Source: Antedon mediterranea (lineage: Eukaryota; Echinodermata; Crinoidea; Comatulida; Antedonidae). Taken from it: 64,000 nucleotides of DNA. The position numbers and the translations under genes were made by a program. This document shows, in pieces, positions 11,289 through 26,200 of this stretch (position 1 is its first letter; each line of letters opens with the position of its first letter). The stretch is taken from assembly GCF_964355755.1 (NCBI RefSeq), contig NC_092672.1, positions 28,764,501 to 28,828,500 of the forward strand, read 5' to 3'. Below the pieces are notes generated by a model. The model ran no database searches. It saw only the letters and a list, made by a program, of their open reading frames with translations, and was not told the DNA's origin.

Positions 11289-14200
11289 GTAAGTTATAGA
11301 TTTGTTTATTTATTTTTGTTAATGTTTTGCGTTCGTAGGCTTAGAATTGTATTTTACTTTATAAATTAAAGATATATAAGTTTTAATAAATTTAATCACT
11401 TCCGTAGAAAGTTGATAATTATTATGTTACATTAAAATGGCATATTCAACACAAGGGGGACAATACATTATTATTACCCTCAACCATACGATCATATACG
11501 GAATTTGGTTATTAATTAATATACTAAACAGAATAAAACACCTGATAATCTCCTAGAATCGACGTTTCAACATCCTCAATTTAAAAAAAAAATAATATTC
11601 ACTTACAAAAAAAATATGATTAGGTCTAATTAAGGAGGAAAGGAAAACATCATAATACCATGCACAATTTTTAAAAGCGGAAATTAATTATTATTAGTTA
11701 ATTACTATGCAAACTGGTTTGAATGTTTTTTTTCTTCAAATATTCTTGTTTGTGTCGGTCACCATATCAACATAGTATTTGTTTACTGTATCACCATGAC
11801 GAAATCTTCAGATTGGTAATATAAATCGTGCTTGACATAAGGCCTATTGTAGAAGTTGACAAAGTTCACCATCGGGGGATAATACTTTGTGCATTTCCGT
11901 AATACATATACAGGTACCTTGTAAAGTGAACAAGAAGTTAAAAAACTTCAAACTGCACAGACATCGTAAAACTAAAATACATAACAACACACATACATAC
12001 CATATACTCATATAGGCCAACTATAACTCTATATAATTAACTAGCTATTATAACAGAATACATTTTGTGTTTTGTAATTGTTTACTACACAAAAAAACAG
12101 TAGTAATACATAGTAGGCTATTATAAATTGCTGATAATGTAATAATAATCCAATTCAACATGATTATGCATGCTTCGAAATGTACAACAATTCTATTATT
12201 AAAAGCGATACTATTATTCAATTGTTAATTCATTTCATTTCATTCATTTCGTCTTTTTATAAATAATAACAAACCAACAGGTCACAAGGTACAGAGCACG
12301 TTTGGGGGTAGACGGGATTTTCAAAAAGTGAAACAAAAACACTAACAAGTGACCCATGCCCCTAAAGTGTGAAAATGAAATAAACTTAGGCCTAAATACA
12401 GAAAAAGTAACACAAATAATCGCTTAATTATTCTGTTGTGATAAACAGAAACAAGAAGCGTTTGTGAAGGGAATTATGCCCGTCTCATGCTGTTTTAATT
12501 TGGATGATTTCCTAAAATCCTGTAGATGTTTGTATACCGCGTTGGTCTGTCTTTTTTCACCTTTTTAAGAAGGCGTGGGCGGCGGTATGTTAGACAATTT
12601 GACTATAATTCATCAAAGAGTACAGCCGTGGTAGAAAACAAGTTTTAGTAAACGTATATCCATGTAAACTTCATACCAATGTGACACTAAAAACAGCGAA
12701 ACTTTGACAAAGCACGATTATCCGATTGTAAAATCGTACTTCATCTATAATTATAGGGGCGTGTTTCCACTGAACAACTTAAATCACCTTATTAATCTTG
12801 TTTAAGAATCAAATATTCCTCCTGAGCTATAGCGATTGATTGAAACACATTAAAATAACGCCATTCAAATACAAACACAACACACAACTTGTATTACCAA
12901 TATTACACACATAGCCTATGATAAAGTCTGATGTATATTTTTTTTAAAGGAGCAGCTGAATCCAAAATTAATAAGATATCGCCAAGAAGTGGAAGTTATC
13001 GAGGCGCAACACGAATAACCATATATGGAAATGGTAATTTATTTTTTATTTATTATCATTTGTAGCAATCACTATTTACATGCATGTGTCTGCTGCAAAA
13101 AATATATAGCGGTATAGAGTTAAGTCGTATGCGCTTTGTTACTAGTGCGTGTGAACATGTAGGCCACCGCTAAAGTCATACCCGTGTTGAGACGTGAAAT
13201 GTGCAAAAAGTCACATTTGTGCAAACAACCACATTTGTGCAAACATACTGCCCTCAAACAAACTCGTTGATTAAAAATGATAACCTAATTCTAAACAGTC
13301 ACGGGGTTTTCTAACAATGATTTCAAGACTTACATATTTAATTGTAGTAATACAGGCTGAAATAATCTGTTTTGAGAAAAACACACAATCATGTACGGGG
13401 ATGCAGGACTGACACGTAGTCGCTGCTTGCGGAGATTGTAACTTCCAGTCCGTTATTTTAAATGAAATTCACAAAACATAATTAACTGAGTTCATTAGAT
13501 TTTATACTATGTTTTATTGTTTGTAAAATGTATTTCTGTTATGTGCGATTTGAACTATTTTAAATTGTGAGGACTTTCTTGCGCAAATTGAATCAATATT
13601 TAAATTGCGCAGAAAATTTCGAACAGCGCATAGTATTTTCAGTATTTGATAAAACCAAAGCTCATATAAATCCGTATACATTTATAAAAAAATGCAGGTA
13701 AAAGAATAAAACATTAATTCTTTAAAATTACACAAAGCTGTGCAGATTCAAATTGCTCAACATCTTCGCTAACCCCCAACCCTAACCTAACGCATATTTA
13801 CATTTATACCATATTTATCTATATACTGTACCTACTTTATTATTTTCCTGTTAATTAATGTTGTTAAGAGAAAACGATTTACACATTTGTAGAATTTCAT
13901 TGGCACATTTAACGTCAAAACTGATAGTTTTTGTTATATTTAACGGTGTGATGTTTGCACATTAGTTGATTATACATTTTTACAGATTTGCACATTTGAG
14001 GGCACCATGTTTGCAAAAATGTGGTTGTTTGCACATTTGAGGGCAACGTGCTGCTGGATATCGTATTGATATTCGTTCGTATTCCTTTCCTTTTATAAAG
14101 ATTATAATAGATAACTTATTTTTATATCTGAATGCTGTTGTATGCTTGACTGCAGTATGTAATTTGAGCACATCACACTTTTTTTGTCAAACCACTTTAG

Positions 14201-17200
14201 GTTTTAGTCCTGATCAATTTAGTTATGGCTATGGCAATGAAAACAAAGGTAATCGTGTTTATTTACGATCAACCACAGCGACTGTAGAGTGTGACGTCAT
14301 CGCATATTGGACAACAGAAAAGAGAATTTACTGTGATACAAGGTATAGGTTTGCAATTATAATAGCATTTCCATTTCTGTATCGCTATTTATGATATAAT
14401 TAGCTTCATTTAGAGATGATTCTAATGAATTATATATTAAATAATTTAAATTATTAGCAATTGTATTACTTATCTATAGAGTTTTTTAAAACTTTTGTGG
14501 AAATGTTCGCTTAAGCTTGGATCCCACTAGAACGCAACGCAAGGACGTAAGCCCAACGCAACCGAATTGACCAATGACAAGCGACAGTTCGGATAATCTA
14601 TCGCTTGTGATTTGGTCAAGTTGCTTACGTTGAGCTTACGTTCTTCCGAGTTTAACAAATCCTATTACTACTATAGATTTATTGATCGGTTAGTGTTTTT
14701 TTTTTATATTCGTTATTTTTAAGTTATTTGTTGCCAATAACTAAATATCACAAGTTTGTAAATTACAAAAACGATGAAGCAAACAATGTATGTAAACGAG
14801 TTGTGGTTTTTGTTATTTTTAGAGCTGCAACTCCCGGTAAATATACTATTTACCTTGAAATCGATGGGAAAGAAGTTGATAAATATTGCTTGAGATTTGA
14901 AAATAGATGCAAATTTGAGGTAGGAAAGTAGTTTAGCTTAGCCTAATGATACTTTATTAATGTAACGTTATCTAATTGTACAGGCAATAAATAAGTTATT
15001 AAACATAAAGTATGCCTACCGTTATCAGCTTGGTGGTGGTTTATAGTGTTCTTCAATCTAAACAGGTTGTGACAAACCTAGGCCTACGTAATATCTCTAT
15101 TAATTTCTTATTCCTAACCAGTACACAAGTAGCAAAACACCAACAATAAAAAGTGTCTCGCCACGATCTGGAACTCCAGGTAAGTTCGAAATTCCATTTC
15201 TGGTAGGCCTAAAGCTTTGTCTACACTATCAAACTTAAAGTGTCAAAAAATGTGATGTGCCCATATGGACATGATGATGTCATATCACTACCATATTTAA
15301 GCATAGCACTACCATATATATGGGCACATCAAACTTTGTTTACACATAAAGTTTGATAGTGTAGACAAGGCTTATAGCTTCCTTTATGAATTTTTGTTTA
15401 AACAATAGAGGAAGTATGAAGATAATGAAGAAACAACGAATGTAGATCAAGGGACCACGCACAGCACCCAATAAACAGAATACTGCCAGTGTTATGCTAT
15501 ACAACTATCAAACGCGTAAAAATAAGTCATTTTAGACACTGCGCATGCTCATAACAAAATCTAATTTTTAAGCGTTATTGTACTTGGCATTGACCTTCAT
15601 GTTTTATATATAACAATTATAGTAATAATAATAATAACTAAAAAAGTAACTAATGTATTAAACCTATTTTGTCGTTAGTGGGTAAACAAATAATATTCTT
15701 ACTTTGGTTCTTTTTTTATAGATACCAGATTGAATATATATGGGTACATTTTATCTGATATTGTTACACCCAGTCAAACTCAATCAGATGATTATAGAGA
15801 TTCTAATACCGCAGTTGAAATTCAAAGGTAAGCTATTACTATTATTAAAGGATAACGGGCGTGTGAAAAATATCGTATAATGAAAAAGGATAAATTTTTT
15901 TGTACTTTGCACATTCTTATGAACTATAATGTATTGCTGTAAACATCAATTCGTATTTGTGTAAGTAACTATTGCGAGAAATAATATGTTGTGTGCATTT
16001 AAAGTAATGATCTATTAAAACCTTGTAGAATAAAAATAACTCAATAAAATAGTAAATTAATATCAATATTATAATATGTGCAAAGATTTGCGTGTATGGA
16101 TACATGATGTACAGTCCATTACATGCGGACCTCTACAGTACAGTTCGTTTTTATATTTATATTTATTGATGCCTATCCTTTTACACTTCTATAATTTCTA
16201 TAATTAAAAAATTATTATGATTAATGTTGATAAATGAGTAAATGATTATAGCTATGTATTGATTATGTACAATAATTTTTTTATTATGCATTATATACAT
16301 GATATTATTGAATGAAATTGAATAAAAGTGGTGCTTGCCACAACAAGAAAAAAAATGAAAAAGACAACGAACAGACGACTGTCTATCATATGTATGTTCA
16401 ATGGTCTGAGAATCTTAGATTAGTAGGCCCTACCCCATATATGCTGTCTGTGCACAGAGGCTTATCTAGGCTAGACTACTAGTTATAGCTACTATATTTC
16501 TTTAATCCAAAGTAAAGCATCAGGAAAGTATCCAATACATTATGGCTAGAGTCAACGACGGTGGTTCATTTCAGTCTAAATTTATTTATTTTTTTTTTAT
16601 TTTAAGGATATATATGGGATCCAGCATTTGTGACCCTATTGACCAAGAAACAGGAACTGTGTAAGTATACTGTATAATCATCGCCTACCAATCATTCGGA
16701 TCAACACTCGATAGCTAGATCAATTCGGCATCGATCGAATTAACCAGGTTGTGTGACTCGTTCATTACCAAGATTGTTTTTTTCTCTTTCGAGTGAAAAT
16801 TACTAAGCTAGCTGAGCCATAATAATACAAAGTACCGTTTCCCTTAGGTATGGCATTGACAAAAAACAAAGTGGTTGGGGAAGCATTATTTGTAAGCCAA
16901 ACAGCACAGTAGTTGGTAAGTATCTAATAATCTTAATAGAAAGCATTTACATTGGTTTAAGCTTGGTTCCCATTAAAGGCTAATTTACACATGCGAGGTG
17001 TAACGGTAAGCGGAAAACCGCGTAGCTTGCGGATGGTTTTCCGCTCAAACGCCCGCTCTGCGTTTTTTGTAAAATATTCGTAGGAAATAACATAACATTT
17101 TATGTTTTAGTTTTCCGCTTCCTTTAACCGCCCATCGTTACCGCTTGTATCTGTAAATTGGCCGTAAGGCGATACGTAAGGACGTAAACGCGACTAATTT

Positions 17201-20200
17201 GATTAATCACGACGCGATGGATCAAAATCAATCATAGTTTCGTTCTAGTGGAAATTATTAAAAACGTTGACACTCCATGTGTACAGTATTTTGAAGCTGA
17301 ACTTCTTGCCCTTTCTAAGGATTATTATACCATAATATGGTAGACTTGTAATTAGTTCATTTAAGTATAATTACTTGTACTAGCCTCTTAGAAATGTAGA
17401 CGATGCTTCTCGGAATGATAATGACTCGGGTATCAAGGATTTCTGGCATGTTGTGTATAAATAAGGAAGGGTGTTTATTGGAATGCTTGGAAAATAAAAG
17501 TTTGTTTGTTTGTTTGTTTGTTTTATCTTTATACTGGGTGACCTCTTCAGTCAAAGACTGATCTCCCAGAGGGCCCAGTTGGTGATCAGTGGCTGTGATG
17601 TACTAGTACACCGGGGTAACCCCCTACTCGTCTCGAAAGATGTACTAGGTTCTTTAAAGTGCACACGAGCAAGTTGTGTACACTGGACCTACGGTTTATA
17701 GTCCTTATCCGAGAAGACTCGTTCTACCACCAGAACCATGGAGTGAGTGAGCCTCGAACCCCTGCCGATGTTATGCTACGTGATTACGGTTCCACTGTCT
17801 TAACCGCTCGGCCACTCACTCACTTTTGGAATCGAACAATATACCAATATGCTTATGGTATTGGCTTTTGTCCAAGTTCTGATTATTAATTTGATATAAG
17901 TGTAATGGTAATGGTAATGGTTAGGAGTTAAATCGTAAAACTTGATGTATATGCGCTATCATTGTCATTGTAACATGGTGGGACCAAACCCTATTAGCAA
18001 AGAACTTATAACACAAGAATCTCCTGTTCGTCCGAAGCGCGTAACAATTTCGAAAGGCATTGTGGGATAGAATAGAGCTATGGGTGGCGCCATTGTGAGC
18101 CATGGAGTAGGGCGCCCGCATCAAATTAGAAAGTCAAAATCATAGAGGGGATCTACTAATGCTCTAGGGGGTATAGAGTAATTGACTGAGGAGTAGGGCG
18201 CCCGCATCAAATTAGAAAGTCAAAATCATAGAGGGGATCTGCTAATACTCTAGGGGGGTAGAGTAATTGACTTCCTAGTTTGGAGGGGGCGCTGCTCCAT
18301 GCGGTGAAATGGCGTCGCCCAGTTTGACCTTTTAACCCTGTACTTCCGATACTGTGTTTTGAATGCAAATTGAAGAACAGGAGATTCTTGTGTTATAAGT
18401 TCTTTGCTATTAGTCACACAGGCTATTCACCCCTTACTCTCCCCGATGCCTACTTAACTTGGAACACTACATTCCTGAGGTGGGTCTTCCAAGGAAAGTC
18501 AATCAGGATGTGGTACCATTTAATTAGTCATCCTTCCTGTCCCCTTAATATAAATATATGTTTTGTAGTTAAGTTAGTTAGTTCGGGTATTGATTCTTGA
18601 GACTATAACATCAGTCAGAATCACTACGTTTCACATTGTTTTATAATATTACTTTTTGATTGAATAAATATTATATTTTGTACATTGAATAATTGTGTGC
18701 CATCGTTATTGTCTTGGCCCTCGACACCACTACCGTTACAGTCATATTGTATTACAGACGGAGAGTGCTGGAATATTTTCTTGTTGTATTCACCCAAGAC
18801 CGAAAGCGCTTTGGATTTTTACCCATATGTTAACTGAGAATGAATGAATGAATGAATATACTTTTTGTGCTTTAATCTACACATTTTTTTTGAATTACTT
18901 CTCGCCATCCTAAAATTTTCTATAACATCCTCATTCCATATAATTTCAAGCAAGTTAAAATCCCCGAGGAGAATAACGTCATGTGTACGAGAGTCAAACT
19001 TGTATTGCATGTTTTCAATGGCTTTTGTTGTGAAATCGAGTGAAACTCGGGGAGGTGTTGGGCGTTTTTATTCAAATAAATACCATCATATTTGGTATAA
19101 TTAATACACTATTTAGTTTAAACATCTTTTGAAACTAACTTCTGCAACACAGTGGGCCGTTTAGACCTAAAAAATGAAACTTTTTAGACGGCTTGCAACA
19201 TGGGAAAAATATCCCAGGGTCCTATCCTAACGGGACACAGATAGCGCACAGTTATACAGTCCTGCCAGTTTACTCAGAAATTCGGCTATCGGGGTTTTAC
19301 TACTCGATTTCAAACAAATGGTCTTATCATCAGTTCTCCCGAAGTAATTCTATATACTATTCCCCACAATATACTCCGATGCTTTATGAATATATTTAAT
19401 TTGATCTTTATTAATGTGTAGTAGACAAAGAGAAGAGGGGGAAGAAAACATAATGGGAACATTTGGATTAGGAGAAAGGAACAAGAGAGGAGTTAGAATG
19501 GTAGATCGAATTTGCAATGAAACACAACCTAAATGTGGCAAATACGTATTTCAAAAAACACAAAACTAGGTACTGGACTTGGAAGAGTCCCAACAGAAAA
19601 CACAAAAACCAGATTGACTACATACTAAGCAACCAGCGGGGAATAATTCAGAATTGTGAAGTAATAACCAGTGTAGATATTGCAAGTGACCATAGAATGG
19701 TCAGGGCAACTCTCAAAATCAACAAAAGACTAGCCAGGCTGAAGTTTATCCAAAATAAAAAGAAGAGAAGAATTAACATCATGAAGTTGAAAGAGAATAG
19801 AGAGGAATTTCAACTAAAAATAAAAAACCGCTTCGCAGGGTTGGAGTTGGAAGAGTCGGATATTGATGAGCAATGTAATATGGTGACAACCATTATGTTA
19901 GAAGAAGCCAGAGCTGTAGCTCCAGCAGAAAAAATAAAGGTCCAAAGATCGGAGGAGGATAAAGAAATAGAGGAGTTAGATCAAAGAAGGAAAGAACTTA
20001 GATTAAAAGAAACAATGTCTGTACATGAAAAGGTGGAATATGCTGAAGTAGTGAAAACAGTGAAGAAGAAGCGCAGACAAAGAAAGAGGCGGAGAACTGC
20101 TAAATTCATCTTAGAATCACTGGAAAGAAGAAGGGGGGCCAAAGACAATACAAAAACAAAGCAATGCAAAAAATCTACAATGAGTAAACTAAAGAAAAAA

Positions 20201-23200
20201 GATGGAACAGAAACCTCAAAGAGATCTGAACTGCTAAGATATTTGTGCAGATTTCTACCAAGATCTCTACAAATCATCAACCCAACAGTCTGAACATATA
20301 AACATTTCATCAAGAAATACAGATATACCACCGATACTGGAAAAAGAAGTGGAGGAAGCATTAAAGAGCATGAAGGATGATAAAGCACCAGGAAACGATG
20401 AACTTACAAGCGACATCATCAAGCATGGAGGGGAGGAGATAATCCAACAGCTAATAAAACTTTTCAACCAAATCTTAGTGATACAGAAGATACCAAGAGC
20501 ATGGAAAGAAGCCAAGATCATTCTTTTGTTCAAGAAAGGGGACAAAGCAGATGTTAAAAACTACCGTCCCATTAGCCTCTTGTCTCATCTGTACAAAATC
20601 TTCACTAAAATAATCCATAACAGAATAAGAGATGTTTTAGACAACAACCAACCTAGAGAACAAGCAGGTTTCAGAGCAGGGTACTCGACAATAGATCATC
20701 TACAAGCAATAAACCAGCTAATTGAAAAGGCAAGTGAATACCAACTCAAACTCTGTCTTGGCTTTGTGGATTACCAAAAGGCTTTCGATTCTATTGATCA
20801 TTTGGATATGTTTGAGGCGCTCCGAAAAATAAATGTTGATGAAGGTTACGTCAGAATCATAGAAGATATCTACACTGATGCAATAGCCAGAATCCATATT
20901 GATAATGATATATCAAGAGAGGTTCATATACAGAGGGGGGTACGACAAGGTGATACTCTGTCCCCAAAGATATTCACAGCAACCATCGAAGAAGTATTCA
21001 AAAAGGCTCAGCTTAATGGAGGTATAACTATTGATGGAGAAATGCTTACAGACCTCCGTTTTGCGGATGACGTGGCATTGATTTCAACATCAGTTGCAGA
21101 TATGAAAAACCAACTCTCAAGTCTGAATAAGGAGAGTAAATCAATCGGACTAACTATGCACAAAGACAAAACAAAATACATGACTAACTTTGACACACAT
21201 GAATACATTGAAATAGAGGGCCGGAAACTAGAAAAAGTGGAAGAATTTAAATATCTAGGACAAACACTGAAAATGGAAGACACCACGAAGGAAGAAGTTA
21301 TGTTAAGAATAAAAGCAGGATGGATGAATTTTGGCAGACACAAACACATGTTGACTGACAAGAGTATACCAATGTCACTGAGAAAGAAATTATTTAACCA
21401 TTGTGTGCTATCAATTATGACATATGGTTCAGAGACATGGGCAATAACAAAGGAACTTGAACAGAAACTTACAACTACTCAAAGAGCAATGGAAAGGAAG
21501 ATGATGAACTTATCGCTTCGAGACAGGGTAAATCATACAATCATAAGAAAAAAGACAGGTGTTACAGATATAATGGAGAAAGTAAGACACTCCAAATGGA
21601 GATGGGCTGGGCATGTGGCGAGATTTCAAGATAATAGATGGACATACAGATTAACAGAATGGCAACCAAGGGTAGGAAAGAGGAAAAGAGGAAGACAAAA
21701 AGAAGGTGGAGAGATGATCTAACAACATACATTGGAACGGCTGCATGGACTAGGACAGCAAGAATTAGACAGAAATGGAAATGTTATGAGGAGGGCTTCA
21801 TTCAACAATGGATGAACTAATTGCCTAGATAGAATCTGTAGTATAATTGTTATTTTGCTAACTACTGTACCTTCACACGCGCGGTCCGAAAATAAACAAA
21901 AAAACTAAAATGGCAATGGCAATCGAACGGGTCCAGAAACGTGCCTGTAGATTTGTTTTGGGTAGGAATTATACTGGTTATGACGATGCTTTGGTCACGT
22001 TGCGCCTGGATGGTCTGATTCACAGGCGTCGGGACCTATGTATTGCCTTTGCTAAATCCATCTTGAACCATCATTCTAAATTGTTCTCACTTCTTCCTTC
22101 CAGGGGTAATGTTGTGCACAAATACAACACCCGCAATGCCGATAGGATTCGCAATGTCAATTGTAATACTGTGCGTCATAGTAACAGTCCTCTACCTTAT
22201 TTGATTAACTTAATTGACGAATTTAACTTGTGAGTTGCGCCCTTCGTTCCCTTTTTTAATTGGTATCACTTGTTTTAATGTTATCATGAAATGCAATTCA
22301 GCTTGGGACGCATGCGTCTCTATATATGCTGCTATATTTTATGGATATTTTGTAAGTTTGTTGTTTCATTTTTTTGAATAAAGATATACCAGTCAATATA
22401 ATATCTTCTAGATAGAAATATGGAAAAATATCGTAATAGTGAGAACTATATTAAATCTACGTTTCGCGGTACATCATCTGAAATAGATGAGGTAGGTATC
22501 CAAGGCGGATATTTGTTCTGAAGTGTTTCCATTGTGCTCACCTATGTCAGAATTAAGCATAATTTGTTATATAGATTCATTGCTTTTATCAGCCACTGAG
22601 TTTATCAATTATCGATATTCGTTTTCAATTGTACTAAGGCCTTGTTTGTGAAATCTCAAAATGTAGAAAATTCTTGCACATTTTTTTTTTTCAGATTCGA
22701 AGAACATTACGTTCCTTGTGTCATCTGGGTATGGTCGTTCATACACTGAGTCAGGGGCGTATTCTGTTAGCTTTAAAGGAGAGCTTTATTTGTTTCAACT
22801 ACACGCTGGTAAGATCATGATATATAAAGACTTGACTTTGAAAGTTTCACTAATTTAAAGCTCAATACTACTACAAAGCAGTATAAATAAATTAAAGCAA
22901 AATCACAAAGTAGCTATAGTAAAAACAGTAAAGCAAATGAAGCTAAAAACACAAACAGATTAACATTATTAAGGAAATAGGTAAACAAAAATTAATAAAG
23001 TTGGAGATGGTATTATTGGTTTGTCATAAGTAAGTTGTGACGTCAATTTGATTGTGTTAACGTCATTTTACAAGTAATGTGTCAAACATACCGGCATGAT
23101 ATAACCAAGTACAAGAATCATGTGAAGATCTTTCAATCAATCAATAGAGTGTATATGTGTTATCTATATTAATTAGTCATTGTTAGTTTACGACCTCGGT

Positions 23201-26200
23201 GAAATAATAGGCATAGGTCCCACAGTATATTTTAGTGTCTTCTTTGTACTGTAGGCAACCTAAAAAGTTTTGATTAGCATACCTTATTAACAAGAAGATA
23301 ATAAATAATGAATTACATACAAATACATTACATATAAATTACAACAATGTTTCTATTACAGATATTAAAGGAGTAACACCAAACTACGGCAGCTACAGAG
23401 GAGGTACCCATATCACCATTGTTGGTAAATACTTTGGAACCAAGATAGAAAACGTTGCGGTTGATGTTGGTGGAGTCAAATGTGAGTTAGTCAGCGTTAA
23501 AGATAATGCTATTGAATGCGTCACTGGAGAACAGCCTAGCAATCAAACAACCGTTCCTGGCAACCGTGGAATTTATCGAGAAGTATGGAAAAACAAAGTT
23601 AACAGGTAAAAGATAATTTATTCGTGTACATTATCACTAGTGTCGCCTGTAATATTCTTTGTACATCAACTTCCTTTTTAACTATATAATACAAGATGAA
23701 AACTAAAATCGCAATCATGATAATGCATAAATTTACCAATTTCTCGTTTGTTTTCAGTGACTTCTCAGATGCTAGAAGCTGGAACACCTTAGACAGTGAT
23801 TACTACATTGAGGTGCGTGACGAGTTCCAATCTCCAGACAATCCCACTTTTGGGGAGACCGATTACTACTCGTCCAGATATAGGGGCTTTTTTGTGGCAC
23901 CATACGACGGAATTTTTAAATTCATGATTTACAGTGATGACGAATCACAATTGTACTTTAGTATGACAGAGAATCCAGAAGATAAAGTAAGTAACATAAA
24001 CATCATGTAAATGTGAAATGTTTTATAAAAATGCATTGCCGTATTACAATGAGCAAATTAATGGCCAAGCAGTTAATGCAGGGATACCATAACTTTATAG
24101 CTGCAGCTGTTTCGGTGGTATGAGGTCGCTGCCGTCTTCTGGTTAAACACTGTACACCTTAGGTCCAATTGCATTGCTTGACTTAGTCTGAACGGGAATA
24201 CCTAGTATATTCTTAGCTGTGTAGCAGTTTTACCATAATGTACTAATTCACACTGTCACTGTAGTGAATAGAAATAATACTTTCTGTTTTTTCAGATGAA
24301 AATTGCATTTAATTCACGGGCAACAAAAAGTTTCTACACAAGACCCAAAGAACAAATATCTAACCCACTGAAACTGACTGGTGGAACCCATTACTATATC
24401 GAAGCCTATCACCATCAACATCGCGGAAGTCACTACGTTAATGTTGGATTGATGTTGTACGATCTGCCGATTAGTAATGCTGATTATAGTGGAGCAGTTA
24501 ATGAAAAACAAACAATATCAATTACATCATCAAACAAGAACCAACTGCAGGTGAATGATTCATACCACAATAAGACAGAAGAACCCAATTAAAGGCGACC
24601 CAACAAAGTGTATCCTTATTATGTATTGCTTCTCATTCCTTTCTCTTAAAACTGTCCTCTGCAAATTGATTGTCTGGTGTTCTACTGTAGTTTATTCACT
24701 TTCTTTTACTTTCACTTTTATTATGCCTCTCATCACAAGAAGATCAGTATTTTCTTTTGCATTTGCGCACCTGACTCGCCCAAGTGACATGCTTAGAAAT
24801 GGGTGTCACGAAAGCTCAGACCACGAAAGCTCAGACCCCCTAAGACCTAAGATCACGAAAGCTAAGACCCAACACCTAAGATTACAAATATTTATCTTTC
24901 GCACCTGCCTTGTATTTTAACTCCCAACATTTATTCTGAATACCACACCTTAGAATTGGCACTTTCATGAAAAAGAATCACATAAAAAGTAACAAATACA
25001 TTTTTAAATTGATGATTTTACAGACGTTTTTCTCGCACACAAAATGACTAGCCTACAGTACAGTAGGCCTACCCCATGGGCCATGTTCAATGTTTTTGTT
25101 TCTATGGAACGTCAAAAGAGCAAAAATTATATAGAGGGCTGAAAACTCTGTGGAGTCCATCTACAGTGTGGATGGAACAATGTAAAATTAAAATTGTAAT
25201 GATAATAGTATAATCATGCAAGTACGAAGAAATAAATACTGGCAAATAAATTTTAATTTAAAAATCATGATAAGTTTTTTTGTTTCGTTTTCTTTCTGTT
25301 TTTATACTTGTACTATTATTGTTGCTCTTTTGGCGCTCCATAGAAACAAAAACATTGAGCATGGGGAGCTCGAGGAGTTACATTGTCATTACAGTATACA
25401 AAGAAACACATCTGTAAAATCATCAATTTAAAGGATTTATTTATTTGTTATTATGTGTTTCTCCTTCTGAAAGTACTTATAAGTCCTAATTTTAAAGTGT
25501 GGTGTTCAGGATAAAGTTAGTCAACAAATTTGGAGTCAAAATACAAGAAAGGCAGGTGCGTAAGAAAAACATCCTCTGAAGCAACACAATGGAGTAAATA
25601 TATACCAACAAACAACCCGTCAAGTTTGTTTGTTGTAAAGAAAAAATATACATTTACTCAACAGGCGAAAATAATGTGAGTTTATCTATGTTTTGCGGTA
25701 GTATTAAATTATATTTATGGTAATAAATGAAACCTACTGTGTTTAAAATTATGTATGGATAAACAAGTATTGTTTTTAAGCTGTAGTATATCTTAGTATT
25801 TGTAATCTTAGGTGTTGGGTCTTAGCTTTCGTGATCTTAGGTCTTAGGGGGTCTGAGCTTTCGTGGTCTGAGCTTTCGTGACACCCGCTTAGGAATAGTA
25901 GCCTTTGCGTTTATATCGCCAATGTTTGATCATTGTTTACACCCATCTCTTTTCTAGATTAAACAGACAACCTAATTTAATTTCAGTGTCCGTTTGCGAA
26001 AGATATCTACTGGAACGGCTAGAACATACCTATTCATATAACCAGAAATTTGTTCTGTACAATTACGACTAAATAATATTAACATAATACTAGTCTAGGT
26101 TCTAGCGTGTGTTTTTAATACCTGAGCTCGAAAACACTGTAGTTTTGAGACGAAAATCAAAACGCCGACTGCTGGACTAATACAAAGAAGACAATAACTA

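Noticed and set aside
17745-17822. Functional class-II tRNA gene on the minus strand
   Set aside because: The head is imperfect and is followed by a SINE body and CAAA tail.
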